From contig CAJTYI010000003.1 in assembly GCA_910584215.1 (NCBI GenBank), forward strand, positions 1 to 64,000: 64,000 nt of DNA, in the 5' to 3' direction. This DNA comes from an uncultured Roseburia sp. GTDB lineage: Bacteria > Bacillota > Clostridia > Lachnospirales > Lachnospiraceae. The notes beneath the pieces were generated by a model. The model did no database searches. It was not told the DNA's origin and saw only the letters and a list, made by a program, of their open reading frames with translations. Made by a program: the position numbers and the translations under genes. Below are positions 18,330-28,161 of the stretch, one piece after another (position 1 is the first letter of the stretch; every line of letters starts with the position of its first letter).

Positions 18330-19616
18330 TTAACGCTGTACCAACTCCTGGGTGATATCTTCCCATGTGACTTCTTTTTCTGCCATCAATACCATAAGAT
18401 CATACATCATATCGGAGATTTCATAGCGAATATCTTCGGATTTGGGGTTTTTGGCGGCGATAATAGTCTCGACTGCCTGCTCACCCACCTGTTTTAAGAT
18501 GGCGTCAAGGCCCTGGTCAAGCAGGTAATTGGCAAAAGACCCCTCCTTGGGATGCTCTTTGCGCTCAATCATGGCATTATAGACATCCTCAAAAACATGC
18601 ATCGGGTTTTTCTCCAGATATTCTTTTTTGATGATATTGTTGAAAAAGCAGGTGCGGTTTCCGGTATGGCAGGCAGCTCCCACCTGTGAAACTTTTGCCA
18701 GAATCGTATCAAAATCGCAGTCAGTCGTCAGGGATTTCATATATTGCACGTGCCCGGAGGTCATGCCCTTGACCCACAGTTCCTGCCGGCTTCGACTGTA
18801 ATACGTCATTTTTCCCGTATGAATCGTGGTGTCGAAAGCTTCCCTGGTCATATAGGCTAACATCAGCACTTCGTCTGTGCGGTAATCCTGCACGATCACA
18901 GGCACCATACCGTCACTGTTCTTTTTTAAGTCTTCCCATTTTAGGGAAGCTTCATAATTATCCATTTTAATGCCGTCTGCGGAAAGTCTCGACTTTATTT
19001 CAATAATATTGGTTTTGGGGTCATTGAAAAAGCGTCCGGCAATGCCGCGGATATTGGGCCGCTTTAATGCGTTTTGAATTGCTTTATAATCATACTCTTC
19101 AAAATAGACCACATAAGGCACATCTGTCATATTATCAATCGCGTCCAATATCCCGGTATTTAAAACCAGAAGTTCATGAAAATTATCGTTCATGTTCTCC
19201 TGATGTTTAAAGATAAAGTCGACATTTTCTACCGAGACGAGGATGCGGTCTTTGCCGAAACGGCTGCTCGCCTCGTTGGCAAGTTCCATGCTGTTTGGCT
19301 TTGAGCCGTTTAAAATGACCTGCAGACAGCCGGCAAAAAGAAAATCTTTGATATCTTCCATGCGGTTGATGTTGCCGCCGGCGCATACCTTGATTTCCAG
19401 GCTGCGATTGATATTTTTGATAATCTGCACATTCTTTTCGTGTTCCTCATACTCGTCGGACAGATCAAACACAATCAGTTTGTCGATTCCATTGTCGTTG
19501 TACAATTCCGCGAGATGAAACACGTCGTCCAAAGGCGTATCGTCATAAAAACCCTGCACCGCCTTACCGTCCTTTAAGTATATCATTGCAACAATATTTT
19601 TTTGTTCCTTTGCCAT
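18330..19616 (-). CDS. hisI: HisIE with N-terminal HisF/HisA-like domain
   Basis: This 428-residue fusion covers steps 2 and 3 of histidine synthesis. HisI (phosphoribosyl-AMP cyclohydrolase, about 218-325) shows the metal motif TDCDFDT and GAACHTGNRTC. HisE (phosphoribosyl-ATP pyrophosphatase, about 335-425) shows the EVSDMMYDL-like helix (RYEISDMMYDLMVLM). Residues 1-215 look like a HisA/HisF barrel (MIYLKDGKAVQGFY; VCAGGNINRMEDI), but the second catalytic region reads ILVSVENVDF and lacks the HisF aspartate. That domain is therefore probably structural or regulatory. hisA, hisF and hisH are not in the window. Confidence 0.9.
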   Translation of the reverse strand: MAKEQKNIVAMIYLKDGKAVQGFYDDTPLDDVFHLAELYNDNGIDKLIVFDLSDEYEEHEKNVQIIKNINRSLEIKVCAGGNINRMEDIKDFLFAGCLQVILNGSKPNSMELANEASSRFGKDRILVSVENVDFIFKHQENMNDNFHELLVLNTGILDAIDNMTDVPYVVYFEEYDYKAIQNALKRPNIRGIAGRFFNDPKTNIIEIKSRLSADGIKMDNYEASLKWEDLKKNSDGMVPVIVQDYRTDEVLMLAYMTREAFDTTIHTGKMTYYSRSRQELWVKGMTSGHVQYMKSLTTDCDFDTILAKVSQVGAACHTGNRTCFFNNIIKKEYLEKNPMHVFEDVYNAMIERKEHPKEGSFANYLLDQGLDAILKQVGEQAVETIIAAKNPKSEDIRYEISDMMYDLMVLMAEKEVTWEDITQELVQR

Positions 19617-19634
19617 AGTAATAACCGTGCCTTT

Positions 19635-20432
19635 CTATAAACTACCCTTGGTAGATAAGATCTCACTGTTTCTCGGATCAAAGCTGCAGGCCTCATCTAA
19701 TGCCCGCGCGAAAGCTTTAAACATCGCCTCGATCATATGATGGTTATTTCCGGCGGAGAGGACTTTGATATGTAAGTTCATGGCAGCGGAGTAAGAAACC
19801 GCATAAAAAAATTCTTTTACCATTTCCGTATCCATATAACCGACTTTATCTACCGTAAACGTACCGTCAAAGGCCAGATATGGCCGGCCGGAGAGGTCAA
19901 TCGCACACAGGATCAGTGTCTCATCCATGGGCAGCGTACAGCTGCCATAGCGCCTGATGCCCCGTTTGTCTCCCAACGCCTGTTTGATGGCGCCTCCGAG
20001 GGCAATGCCCACGTCTTCGATCGTATGATGACAGTCCACAATCAAATCTCCGGTCACTTTCGTGTACAGGTCAAAAAAACCATGTCTGGCAAAACCATCC
20101 AGCATGTGGTCAAAAAAACCGATACCCGTGTCGACGGTGGCTCTGCCGCTGCCATCTAAATCCAGCTGTAATTTGATATCCGTCTCCTTTGTCTTGCGCA
20201 CAATCTCTGCTATTCTTGTCATGACTCTGCTATCCTCTTTACTCTTGATCGTTCCGAATAATTCGTCCATGTATTCCCGTTTTGTCTCTACTGTAGACAT
20301 TGTTGCGGGATGTCCTATCATATCTGTTTCCAATTTTGTCATCGTCCCAAACGATTCCATATTTTCTGATGTTTGTTTCGCCGCCATCTTAGAATCTGCC
20401 ATATTTGACCGGTGTTTCTTTTTTCTTGACAC
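19635..20432 (-). CDS. hisB: Imidazoleglycerol-phosphate dehydratase HisB, extended N-terminus
   Basis: HisB dehydrates imidazole-glycerol phosphate to imidazole-acetol phosphate. The catalytic domain begins at RIAEIVRKTKETDI and has the manganese motifs FFDHMLDGFARHG, DCHHTIEDVG and GNNHHMIEA. Upstream lies an unusual 70-residue, Lys/Ser/Met-rich extension without resemblance to the HisB phosphatase domain. I placed the start at GTG 20432 because GGAGG stands 5 bases before it. The alternative is ATG at 20222, directly at the domain, with AGAGGA about 10 bases upstream, giving a normal-sized enzyme. Both may be used. Confidence 0.88.
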   Translation of the reverse strand: MSRKKKHRSNMADSKMAAKQTSENMESFGTMTKLETDMIGHPATMSTVETKREYMDELFGTIKSKEDSRVMTRIAEIVRKTKETDIKLQLDLDGSGRATVDTGIGFFDHMLDGFARHGFFDLYTKVTGDLIVDCHHTIEDVGIALGGAIKQALGDKRGIRRYGSCTLPMDETLILCAIDLSGRPYLAFDGTFTVDKVGYMDTEMVKEFFYAVSYSAAMNLHIKVLSAGNNHHMIEAMFKAFARALDEACSFDPRNSEILSTKGSL

Positions 20433-20574
20433 GCTAACCTCCCTATCGCTTTTTCTGCGACTCAAATCTGCGTGGAGAAACTATCGTCATAGACAGCATT
20501 GTCATAGTTGACGTTCTATTCTCCGGTATGCGAAAAGCTTACAAAGCAAGAAATTATTCTCACACTGCTCTTCC

Positions 20575-21864
20575 TCAATCTTCAAATCTCACGCGAATCG
20601 AATTGGCGTGCGCAGTGAGCTGTTCACATTCTGCGAACTGTACAATATCCCTGTAAATTGGTTCTAACGCCTCTCTGGAATAGGAAATGATACTCGATTT
20701 CTTGATAAAATCGTCCACGCTGAGCGCAGAGAAAAATTTGGCGGTTCCGTTGGTCGGAAGCACATGATTTGGCCCTGCAAAGTAGTCCCCCAGAGGTTCG
20801 CTCGCGTATTCTCCCAGGAAAATCGCTCCGGCGTTGCGTATCTTTGTCAACGTATCAAACGGATTTTTTGTCATCAGCTCTAAATGTTCGGAAGCAATCT
20901 CATTGACAGTGTCGATCGCATCCTCCATATTGTCTGCCACCAGAATATAGCCGTAATTGTCCAACGATTTGGAGATGATCTCCTTGCGGGACAACTCTGC
21001 CACAAAGCGCTCCACTTCCGCGCTCACCTGCTCGGCAAGTGACCTGCTGGTGGTGATTAAAATCGCGGAGGCCATCTCGTCATGTTCCGCCTGCGACAGC
21101 AGATCGGCGGCTACATAGCGCGGGTTGGCTGTTTCGTCCGCCAGTACAAGAATTTCACTCGGCCCTGCGATCGAATCTATGCTCACATGGCCAAATACGG
21201 CCTTTTTCGCCAACGCCACATAGATATTTCCCGGCCCGACAATCTTGTCCACTTTCGGGATGCTCTGCGTGCCAAATGCCAGTGCAGCGATCGCCTGTGC
21301 TCCGCCGGCTTTATAGATTGTATCGACACCGGCCTCATTAGCAGCTACCAGTGTGGAGGCGCAGACGCTGCCATCCCGTCCCGGCGGTGTGGTCATGACA
21401 ATATGTTCCACGCCGGCCACCTTTGCCGGGAGCACATTCATCAGTACCGAGGAGGGATAGACTGCCTTGCCGCCCGGCACATAAACGCCGACACGCGCAA
21501 GCGGCGTGACTTTCTGTCCCAGAATAATGCCGTCTTTGGAGTCAAACCAGGAGCGCTGCTTTTGTTTTTCGTGATAATCCCGGATATTGATTAGCGCTTT
21601 TTTTATCACCTCCAACAATCTCGGGTCCACCTGCTCGTAGGCGCTGTCAATCTCCTCTTTGGTTACAAGGATGTTGGCGGCGTCGATATCAGCTCCGTCA
21701 AATTGTTTTGTGTAAGCAAATACCGCCGCGTCACGTTCTTTTTTTACATGCTCTATGATATCTGCCACGCGGCTCTCATACTCACCGTATGAATTGGGGC
21801 TGCGCTGTAAGAGATTCTCTAAAATATTATTGCGTGTCTCTGAAGTTAAAGTTAAAATCTTCAT
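20575..21864 (-). CDS. hisD: Histidinol dehydrogenase
   Basis: HisD carries out the last two oxidations, histidinol to histidine, with NAD and zinc. At 429 residues it is normal length. Recognisable are GQKVTPLARVGVYVPGG, AGPSEILVLADETA, the zinc ligands in LLSQAEHDEMA and the C-terminal GPNHVLPTNGTAKF. It lies 19 bases after hisG and is followed by a 142-base gap before hisB. Confidence 0.97.
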   Translation of the reverse strand: MKILTLTSETRNNILENLLQRSPNSYGEYESRVADIIEHVKKERDAAVFAYTKQFDGADIDAANILVTKEEIDSAYEQVDPRLLEVIKKALINIRDYHEKQKQRSWFDSKDGIILGQKVTPLARVGVYVPGGKAVYPSSVLMNVLPAKVAGVEHIVMTTPPGRDGSVCASTLVAANEAGVDTIYKAGGAQAIAALAFGTQSIPKVDKIVGPGNIYVALAKKAVFGHVSIDSIAGPSEILVLADETANPRYVAADLLSQAEHDEMASAILITTSRSLAEQVSAEVERFVAELSRKEIISKSLDNYGYILVADNMEDAIDTVNEIASEHLELMTKNPFDTLTKIRNAGAIFLGEYASEPLGDYFAGPNHVLPTNGTAKFFSALSVDDFIKKSSIISYSREALEPIYRDIVQFAECEQLTAHANSIRVRFED

Positions 21865-21883
21865 CGTCTTCCTCTTTTCTTGT

Positions 21884-22528
21884 TCAAATCACTTTCTTTA
21901 AGTCGGAGATTAACTTCGTGATGCGCTCGTTTTCCATCTTCATGCTGACCTGGTTTACCACCATGCGCGCGGAGAGCGGACAGACCTCCTCCAATACCTT
22001 TAAACCGTTTTCCTTTAGGGTGGAGCCGGTCTCTACGATATCGCAGATCACTTCGGAGAGCCCTACGATCGGCGCCAGTTCAATGGAACCGTTTAACTTG
22101 ATGATTTCTACAGTTTGATGCTTCTTGTTGTAGAAATAATCTTTGGCGATATGCGGATATTTTGTCGCCACCCTGATTAATTCATGATGCTGCAATAACT
22201 CCTTGGCATCGGTTGGGCCGCAGATACACATGCGGCATTTGCCAAAGCCGAGATCAAGCACTTCATAGATGTTTCTGCCTTCCTCCAATATGGTGTCTTT
22301 GCCGACGATACCGATGTCGGCAGCGCCATATTCTACATAGGTTGGCACATCCGGACCCTTGGCGAGGAAAAAACGAAAACGCAACGCCTCGTTGACAAAA
22401 ATGAGCTTTCTGGTCTTTTTGTCCTTCATCTCCTCACAAGTGATGCCAATCTGCTCAAACAGCTCCAATGTCTTATCTGCAAGCCTCCCCTTGCCCAACG
22501 CAAAAGTGAGGTATCTCATATCATTCAT
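21884..22528 (-). CDS. hisG: ATP phosphoribosyltransferase, short form
   Basis: HisG starts histidine synthesis by joining ATP and PRPP. The 214-residue length is the short form, which lacks the C-terminal histidine-sensing domain and works only with HisZ, encoded just upstream. [30 protein letters not shown] and [14 protein letters not shown] (PRPP loop) are visible. The 50-base gap after hisZ contains its ribosome site. Confidence 0.97.
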   Translation of the reverse strand: MNDMRYLTFALGKGRLADKTLELFEQIGITCEEMKDKKTRKLIFVNEALRFRFFLAKGPDVPTYVEYGAADIGIVGKDTILEEGRNIYEVLDLGFGKCRMCICGPTDAKELLQHHELIRVATKYPHIAKDYFYNKKHQTVEIIKLNGSIELAPIVGLSEVICDIVETGSTLKENGLKVLEEVCPLSARMVVNQVSMKMENERITKLISDLKKVI

Positions 22529-22578
22529 AGTTCCTCTCCATCCACCGCGTAAACAGTATGTGTCATCTTTCCATCCTT

Positions 22579-23763
22579 TTATATAAACTGAACCTTGGAA
22601 AGATGCCAGCGCGCGGCATAATTCTCATAATCTTCCCTAGACTTACCGTCCTGCTCTAACATTAACTCGACCCGCCTTCCCTCTTTACGTTCCTTTGCGG
22701 CGCGTGCAATCGCCTCACGGCGGTTCTCATTTTGATAGACGAGCAGCGTCGTCTCATGCTGCAATGGAATCTCGATCTTTTGCCGGGAGAGCGCAGCCAT
22801 CAGTTGGTCTATGACGACGGCAAAACCGATCGCCGCGGATTTCTTGCCAAAGTACATTAACAGATCGTCGTAACGTCCGCCTTTGACGATTGCCTCCCCG
22901 GTACCAAATGTGTAACCGGCGAATATAATGCCCGTATAATACTGATAATCGCTGATGACACCGAGCTCGTACGAGATATAACGGGAAACGCCGTAAATCT
23001 CTAGAATCGCGTGCAGCTCTTCGAGCGCTTCGATCGTGGACAGAATACGCGGATAAGCTCTGGCAGACTGCTTGGCCTCTGCCAGATCGGCGGCGCTGTT
23101 GTAGAGATTGCCCAGCATGGCAAAAAGCTGCGTGAGCTCGTCAGCTAAGTGTAACGTCTCAATCAATTCTTCTACACCGAAGAAATTTTTGTTGGAGATC
23201 AATTCGCGAAGCTCATCTTCCTGCTCTTCACTCAATCCGGCTGCCTCCGCCAATCCGCGGAAGAAATCGGCATGTCCCACACAGATCTGAAAATCCGTAA
23301 GACCGGACGTTTTCAGACATTCAACTACCATCGAGAGAATTTCCGCGTCTGCGTCTGCTCTACAGTCACCGATCAACTCGGCGCCAAGCTGTGTACTCTC
23401 CTTTAAACGTCCCTGATAGCTGGAATTATTGATAAAAGTGTTGCCCATATAACACAGGCGGATCGGCATCTGCTCCTCACCGAAATATTTTACCGCGCAG
23501 CGCGCAATAGACGGTGTGATATCCGGCCGCAGCACCAGTGTGTTGCCCTCTCTGTCAAAGAACTTGTAGAGTTCTTTGGAAGATATCGTGCCGATCTCTC
23601 GGTTAAATATATCGAAAAATTCAAACGTGGGCGTCTGTATCGCGTGATAACCGTATTGTCCCAGCACGTTATGCAGACAATGTTCCAGAATCATTTTTTT
23701 CTCGATCTCTTCATTGTAAATGTCACGCACTCCCTCGGGCGTGTGCAGTAATTGTCTCTTCAT
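22579..23763 (-). CDS. hisZ: ATP phosphoribosyltransferase regulatory subunit HisZ
   Basis: HisZ is a histidyl-tRNA-synthetase-like protein without aminoacylation activity; it forms an octamer with short HisG and provides histidine feedback. The 394 residues keep the class II motif 2 and HisRS-like patterns ([57 protein letters not shown]). It is the first gene of the operon, about 95 bases downstream of the consensus promoter. Presence with short HisG supports the HisZ rather than HisS assignment. Confidence 0.95.
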   Translation of the reverse strand: MKRQLLHTPEGVRDIYNEEIEKKMILEHCLHNVLGQYGYHAIQTPTFEFFDIFNREIGTISSKELYKFFDREGNTLVLRPDITPSIARCAVKYFGEEQMPIRLCYMGNTFINNSSYQGRLKESTQLGAELIGDCRADADAEILSMVVECLKTSGLTDFQICVGHADFFRGLAEAAGLSEEQEDELRELISNKNFFGVEELIETLHLADELTQLFAMLGNLYNSAADLAEAKQSARAYPRILSTIEALEELHAILEIYGVSRYISYELGVISDYQYYTGIIFAGYTFGTGEAIVKGGRYDDLLMYFGKKSAAIGFAVVIDQLMAALSRQKIEIPLQHETTLLVYQNENRREAIARAAKERKEGRRVELMLEQDGKSREDYENYAARWHLSKVQFI

Positions 23764-23857
23764 GTAGTGTTACCTTTCTATCCATACGCCAATACTTTGA
23801 TATTTTAATACGTTAAAGCGTTAATTTGTTAATTCACTACCAAAATAAACCACCTAG

Positions 23858-23886
23858 ATTATAGGCAATCACGCCAAGTTTGTCAA
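23858..23886 (-). promoter_or_regulatory. Consensus promoter of the his operon
   Basis: TTGACA (23881-23886) and TATAAT (23858-23863) on the minus strand are 17 bases apart, a perfect sigma-A match. The -35 overlaps the last bases of recU. The leader of about 90 bases is too short for a T-box and shows only weak repeats of TTAACG, so no attenuator is evident. Confidence 0.9.
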
Positions 23887-24416
23887 TCCCTCTCCGACAA
23901 ATCCCGCTGTAATCCGTCCAAATACGGAACGAGAACGCCGCGGTTTTTCGGAAGCAGATAATCTGGTTCCAGCTCTTCAAAGCGAAAACTTTTCCTGCCG
24001 CCCTGCTCTTTTCTCTGCCAAAATTCCATCATCTTGGAAAAACGCAGATAATAAAACAGGTCCCGTTTGGTATAGCTGATCAATATAAAAGAAATACCGC
24101 CCTGCTGTTCAAAATTTTCCATAAATGCTACCTGGTGTCTGTGTATGTTTTCCAACGGAAACGTATCTTTATTACATTCCTTGGCATCGAAGCACACCGG
24201 AACCCCCTGGACAACACCGATATAATCTACGGTGCTCTTTTGGTCAAAATAAGCCAGCGTGATATGGCGAGACGCCTTATCTATGTTGATGGGGGTGATG
24301 GGGGTGGGAACTTTCTGTATCAGCGCGAGTCCGTTTGTTCGATAGGTGTCGTTTGTCATGTTGATAAACTCTTCGAGACTGGAACCGCGGAGCCCTCTGG
24401 AATTCCAGGTTGCCAT
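23883..24416 (-). CDS. recU: Holliday junction resolvase RecU
   Basis: RecU resolves recombination intermediates in Firmicutes. The 177 residues include NSRGLRGSSLEEFIN at the start, FDQKSTVDYIGV (catalytic Asp) and CFDAKE (the E-x-K-like catalytic pair), then HRHQVAFMENF. I chose the ATG at 24416, preceded by GGAGGA, over longer in-frame starts. It is monocistronic or leads into the his promoter. The usual neighbour, a penicillin-binding protein, is absent. Confidence 0.92.
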   Translation of the reverse strand: MATWNSRGLRGSSLEEFINMTNDTYRTNGLALIQKVPTPITPINIDKASRHITLAYFDQKSTVDYIGVVQGVPVCFDAKECNKDTFPLENIHRHQVAFMENFEQQGGISFILISYTKRDLFYYLRFSKMMEFWQRKEQGGRKSFRFEELEPDYLLPKNRGVLVPYLDGLQRDLSERD

Positions 24417-24496
24417 GATTTCCTCCATATTCGCGTGTATAAATTCGTGCGTCTGCATCTGTAAAAGTAAGAAATGTTGCATTGCACACTATTTTT

Positions 24497-24525
24497 ATTA
24501 TACAATAGTTTGCCTGCTTGTACAA
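24497..24525 (-). promoter_or_regulatory. recU promoter
   Basis: TTGTAC (24520-24525) and TATAAT (24497-24502) on the minus strand are 17 bases apart, about 75 bases before the recU start. Confidence 0.7.
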
Positions 24526-24623
24526 TACTATATCTTGTATTAAAACTTTGCCTTTTTTTTGTCACATAATTATGCTACAATACTGTATACATGACAATCG
24601 TTTATCTTGGGGGATATCGGAAC

Positions 24624-25001
24624 ATGACGTTAAATGAATCCATGGAAAATTATTTAGAAACCATATTGATCTTAAACCACCGCCTTGGCAATGTGCGCTC
24701 GGTTGACATTGCCAACGAGATGAACTTCAAGAAGCCGAGCGTGAGCGTGGCTATGAAAAATCTGCGTGAAAACGGTTATATCACGGTGAGCGACGGCGGA
24801 CATATCCATCTGACAGACGCCGGGTTAGAGGTGGCGGAAATGATCTATGAACGTCATACCACACTCTCCAACTGGCTGGTGATGCTGGGAGTTGACCCTA
24901 AAGTTGCAGCTCAGGATGCCTGCCGGATTGAACATGACGTGAGCCAGGAAAGTTTTGAGGCGATCAAACGCCATATCAACGCGGGCAGCCGCCGTTCGTA
25001 A
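24624..25001 (+). CDS. DtxR/MntR-family metal-dependent regulator
   Basis: This 125-residue metal-sensing repressor has a winged helix (1-65; VDIANEMNFKKPSVSVAMKNL) and a dimerisation domain. Metal-site positions can be compared with known members: MENYLE keeps the second ligand but has Asn where MntR has Asp8; RHTTL gives the histidine; DACRIEH has a cysteine where MntR has Glu99, like the iron-sensing DtxR/IdeR. It lacks the third SH3-like domain of DtxR. The start at 24624 follows GGGGGA by 9 bases. No transporter gene is adjacent, so its target metal is open, with iron favoured. Confidence 0.85.
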   Translation: MTLNESMENYLETILILNHRLGNVRSVDIANEMNFKKPSVSVAMKNLRENGYITVSDGGHIHLTDAGLEVAEMIYERHTTLSNWLVMLGVDPKVAAQDACRIEHDVSQESFEAIKRHINAGSRRS

Positions 25002-25030
25002 ACGTTTCCCTTGCCGCACAGCAGATAAAT

Positions 25031-26059
25031 TCAGATCGTATCTCTTGACACAGCGCATCCGGTAATTTGGAGCGCCCGCTCAAACTCTTTTGGCAGAGGG
25101 GCCGTAATCGTTCTCTGGTCCGCCCATTGCAGGCGGTATGCGTGAAGCAGTTGAGCATGTATATGAAGCTGCTTTAAGTTACTTTTAAGGTCGGATGTTT
25201 GATTTAACTTAAAGTTGGTGTGAGAGGAATGCTGCCGGTTGTTGTATTTTGCGTCCCCCACGATCGGATGCCCGATAAAGGCCAGGTGCGCGCGAATCTG
25301 GTGAGAACGCCCGGTAATCAGATGAACTTCCAGATAAGTATAACCGCCGCTTGACTTTAACGGCACATATTCTGTCTCAATCGGCAGCGCGCCCTCGCCC
25401 GCCGCTCTCTCATCCTCATAGACCGTCACCCGGTTTTCTTTCTCGTCTTTCTTTAACCATCCCTTTAAGTACATGGGAACCCGAACTTCACCCTCAACCA
25501 GACAGCGGTAATATTTTTGTATCGTTCTCTCCTTTAGGGCCGCCGACATCTGCTGCAATCCCTTTAACGTTTTGCCGGCGATGAGGATGCCGGAGGTATT
25601 GCGGTCCAATCGGTTGCATACGGAGGGACGGAACGTCTCCATCATCTGTGCTGTCAGGATGCCCCTTTTGATCAGATAAGCCAAAATATATTCATTGGCG
25701 GAGAGATCGCCCGCTTTGGCCTTTTGGGACAACATGCCGGAGGGCTTATTGATGATCACAGTATCTTCATCCTCATAGATCACCTGAAGCTTCACGTTAA
25801 GTTCACGTAAAGCCTGAAATTCTCCAAAAGTCCGCTGTTTTCCAGCAAACTTTTCGATTGTTTCCTCGGAAAAAAACACCTTTACCTCATCTCCGGCCGC
25901 AAGCTTTTCCGTGCCGTCGGCCTTCCTGCCGTTTAACACGATATTTTTCTTGCGCATCATTTTGTAAAGAAAGCAGGAAGGTGCATCCTGAAACAGTTTT
26001 TTCAGATATTTGTCGAATCGCTGGCCGGCTTCGTTGTTTTTGATGATAAAAACGCGCAT
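25031..26059 (-). CDS. RluC/RluD-family 23S rRNA pseudouridine synthase
   Basis: The 342-residue enzyme isomerises uridines in 23S rRNA. An S4 RNA-binding domain (about 12-75, KNIVLNGRKADG) precedes the catalytic domain with the nucleophilic aspartate in VCNRLDRNTSGILIAG and the RSHQIRAHLAFIGHPI motif near 240. Its position specificity cannot be read from sequence. It converges with the DtxR-type gene and is 15 bases downstream of the YgiQ-type gene. Confidence 0.92.
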   Translation of the reverse strand: MRVFIIKNNEAGQRFDKYLKKLFQDAPSCFLYKMMRKKNIVLNGRKADGTEKLAAGDEVKVFFSEETIEKFAGKQRTFGEFQALRELNVKLQVIYEDEDTVIINKPSGMLSQKAKAGDLSANEYILAYLIKRGILTAQMMETFRPSVCNRLDRNTSGILIAGKTLKGLQQMSAALKERTIQKYYRCLVEGEVRVPMYLKGWLKKDEKENRVTVYEDERAAGEGALPIETEYVPLKSSGGYTYLEVHLITGRSHQIRAHLAFIGHPIVGDAKYNNRQHSSHTNFKLNQTSDLKSNLKQLHIHAQLLHAYRLQWADQRTITAPLPKEFERALQITGCAVSRDTI

Positions 26060-26074
26060 TGCTTTGTCCTCACT

Positions 26075-28066
26075 TCATCTTTTCTTTTGATGCACATGGC
26101 GGATTGTCTTTTTCTTCCCCTGCCGTGCTCTCTTTCCGACGTTGTCTGCTCGTTCTTTGCCGCCGGAATAAGCTATTCTGCCATTATCCGATCCCCTGTC
26201 AAAAGCTGCTTTTTTGCGTTGTGCCGCAGTATTTACAGATACTCCGCCGTTTATCCTTGTCGCCCCATGCGTCCTCGGTCTTATCAGGCAGTGCTTTTCG
26301 TAACCGATCAAATCTGTCCGGCCCGCTTTCGTTAAAGCTTCCACCACAAGATCATAATTTTTGGGATTGCGGTACTGGATGAGCGCCCGCTGCATGGCCT
26401 TCTCGTGCGGGTTTTTTGCCACATAGACGGGCTGCATGGTCCGGGGATCAAGCTCCGTATAATACATACAGGTTGAGATCGTAGACGGCGTCGGATAAAA
26501 GTCCTGCACCTGCTCCGGCATATAGCCCAGATCGCGCAGATATTCCGCGAGCGCGACGGCCTCCTTTAAGGTAGAACCCGGATGCGAGGACATCAGGTAA
26601 GGCACCAGATATTGTTTCTTGTCCAGCTTTTGGTTCATGGCCTGATACGCCTGCACAAACCGGCGGTAGACCGCGACGCCAGGCTTGCCCATCTTTTCCA
26701 GTACCGCATCGGAAATATGCTCCGGCGCGACCTTAAGCTGTCCGCTGATGTGATGCTCACAGAGTTCACGCAAAAAAGTTTTATCTTCGTCATAAATCAG
26801 ATAATCAAAACGGATGCCCGAACGGATAAACACTTTCTTAACGTTAGGCAGTTCGCGCAGCTTTCTAAGGAGCTTCCGGTAATCGGTGTGATCGACTTTT
26901 AAGTTCTTGCAGGGCTTCGGAAACAGGCATTGTTTATCGGTACAAACGCCTTTTTTTAACTGTTTGTCGCAGGCGGGCGCCCGAAAATTGGCCGTAGGCC
27001 CTCCCACATCATGAATATAGCCCTTAAAGTCAGGTTCCCACACCATCTTACCTGCCTCCGCCAATATTGACTCATGGCTTCTCGTCTGGATGATTCTGCC
27101 CTGATGGAATGTTAAGGCACAAAAATTGCAGCCGCCGTAACAGCCGCGGTTGCTGACTAGCGAAAACTTAATCTCAGCGATGGCGGGCACACCCCCGGCC
27201 TCTTCGTAGGCAGGATGATACGTGCGCTGGTACGGCAGTGCATAGACGGCGTCCATCTCGCTCTGGCTTAAGGGTTTCGCCGGGGGATTCTGCACCACAT
27301 AGCATGTATCGTCATAAGTCTCAAACAGTCGCTTCGCGGTAAACGGGTCCGTATTGCAGTACTGCGTATAAAAGCTGTCCGCATACGCGCGCTTATCTGC
27401 AAGAAGCACGCGATAATGCGGCAGCTCGATCGCATCATAGATATCCTCGCGCTTTTTGGTTTTATATACAGTGCCCGCGACAAAACTAATGTCGGAGGCG
27501 GGAAGGCCGCTGTCTAGGGCATCCGCAATCTCTATAATACTCCGCTCCCCCATGCCGTAGGAGATTAAATCTGCCCCAGAGTCGAGCAGTATCGAGCGTT
27601 TTAGCTTGTCCGACCAATAATCATAATGGGCCAGGCGGCGCAGGCTCGCTTCAATCCCGCCGATGATAATGGGTGTTTTTTTATAGGTCTGCCGAATCAG
27701 ATTGCAATAGACGATGGTGGCGTAATCGGGCCGTTTTCCCATGACGCCGCCGGGTGTGTAGGCGTCGGCAGCGCGGCGCTTTTTTGAGACCGCATAGTGA
27801 TTGACCATAGAATCCATGTTTCCTGCCGACACCAAAAAACCGAGCCTTGGCTCGCCAAGAAGACAGACCGATTCCCTGTCCCGCCAGTCGGGTTGCGCGA
27901 TGATGCCGACCTGATAGCCGTGCGCCTCTAAAAGCCTTGAAATGATGGCATGTCCGAACGACGGATGATCGACATAGGCATCCCCGCAGACATAGACAAA
28001 ATCAAGCTGGCTGATGCCGCGCTCTCTCATATCCTCTTTTGATACAGGTAAAAATCCGCTGGTCAT
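26075..28066 (-). CDS. YgiQ-family radical SAM protein
   Basis: The 663-residue protein is a YgiQ-type radical SAM enzyme (UPF0313) of unknown substrate. The cluster motif CYGGCNFC is near 310, with the earlier [13 protein letters not shown] and [12 protein letters not shown] blocks of the family. A basic low-complexity tail (about 620-663) ends in [14 protein letters not shown] use the ATG at 28066, right after GAGAGGAAAC; the ATG at 28078 is an alternative. A GCCGC/GCGGC hairpin precedes the ribosome site (28082-28095). Confidence 0.9.
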   Translation of the reverse strand: MTSGFLPVSKEDMRERGISQLDFVYVCGDAYVDHPSFGHAIISRLLEAHGYQVGIIAQPDWRDRESVCLLGEPRLGFLVSAGNMDSMVNHYAVSKKRRAADAYTPGGVMGKRPDYATIVYCNLIRQTYKKTPIIIGGIEASLRRLAHYDYWSDKLKRSILLDSGADLISYGMGERSIIEIADALDSGLPASDISFVAGTVYKTKKREDIYDAIELPHYRVLLADKRAYADSFYTQYCNTDPFTAKRLFETYDDTCYVVQNPPAKPLSQSEMDAVYALPYQRTYHPAYEEAGGVPAIAEIKFSLVSNRGCYGGCNFCALTFHQGRIIQTRSHESILAEAGKMVWEPDFKGYIHDVGGPTANFRAPACDKQLKKGVCTDKQCLFPKPCKNLKVDHTDYRKLLRKLRELPNVKKVFIRSGIRFDYLIYDEDKTFLRELCEHHISGQLKVAPEHISDAVLEKMGKPGVAVYRRFVQAYQAMNQKLDKKQYLVPYLMSSHPGSTLKEAVALAEYLRDLGYMPEQVQDFYPTPSTISTCMYYTELDPRTMQPVYVAKNPHEKAMQRALIQYRNPKNYDLVVEALTKAGRTDLIGYEKHCLIRPRTHGATRINGGVSVNTAAQRKKAAFDRGSDNGRIAYSGGKERADNVGKRARQGKKKTIRHVHQKKR

Positions 28067-28121
28067 GTTTCCTCTCATTCTGCCGCTTTTGCGGCCTTTG
28101 CGTTGCAGTTCTCACGGCAAA

Positions 28122-28145
28122 AACCGATGTTTTACCGGTTAAAAT
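28122..28145 (-). terminator. Possible weak terminator after the YgiQ/RluB junction
   Basis: On the minus strand AACCG (28136-28140 arm) and CGGTT (28122-28126 arm) pair across a 9-base loop and run into TTTTTG. The stem is short, so termination between rluB and ygiQ would be partial. Confidence 0.35.
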
Positions 28146-28161
28146 ATCGTATTCCTTGCAG

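Noticed and set aside
23764..23857. T-box or his attenuator ahead of hisZ
   Set aside because: The leader is under 100 bases, lacks the T-box TGGN core and a histidine-rich leader peptide.
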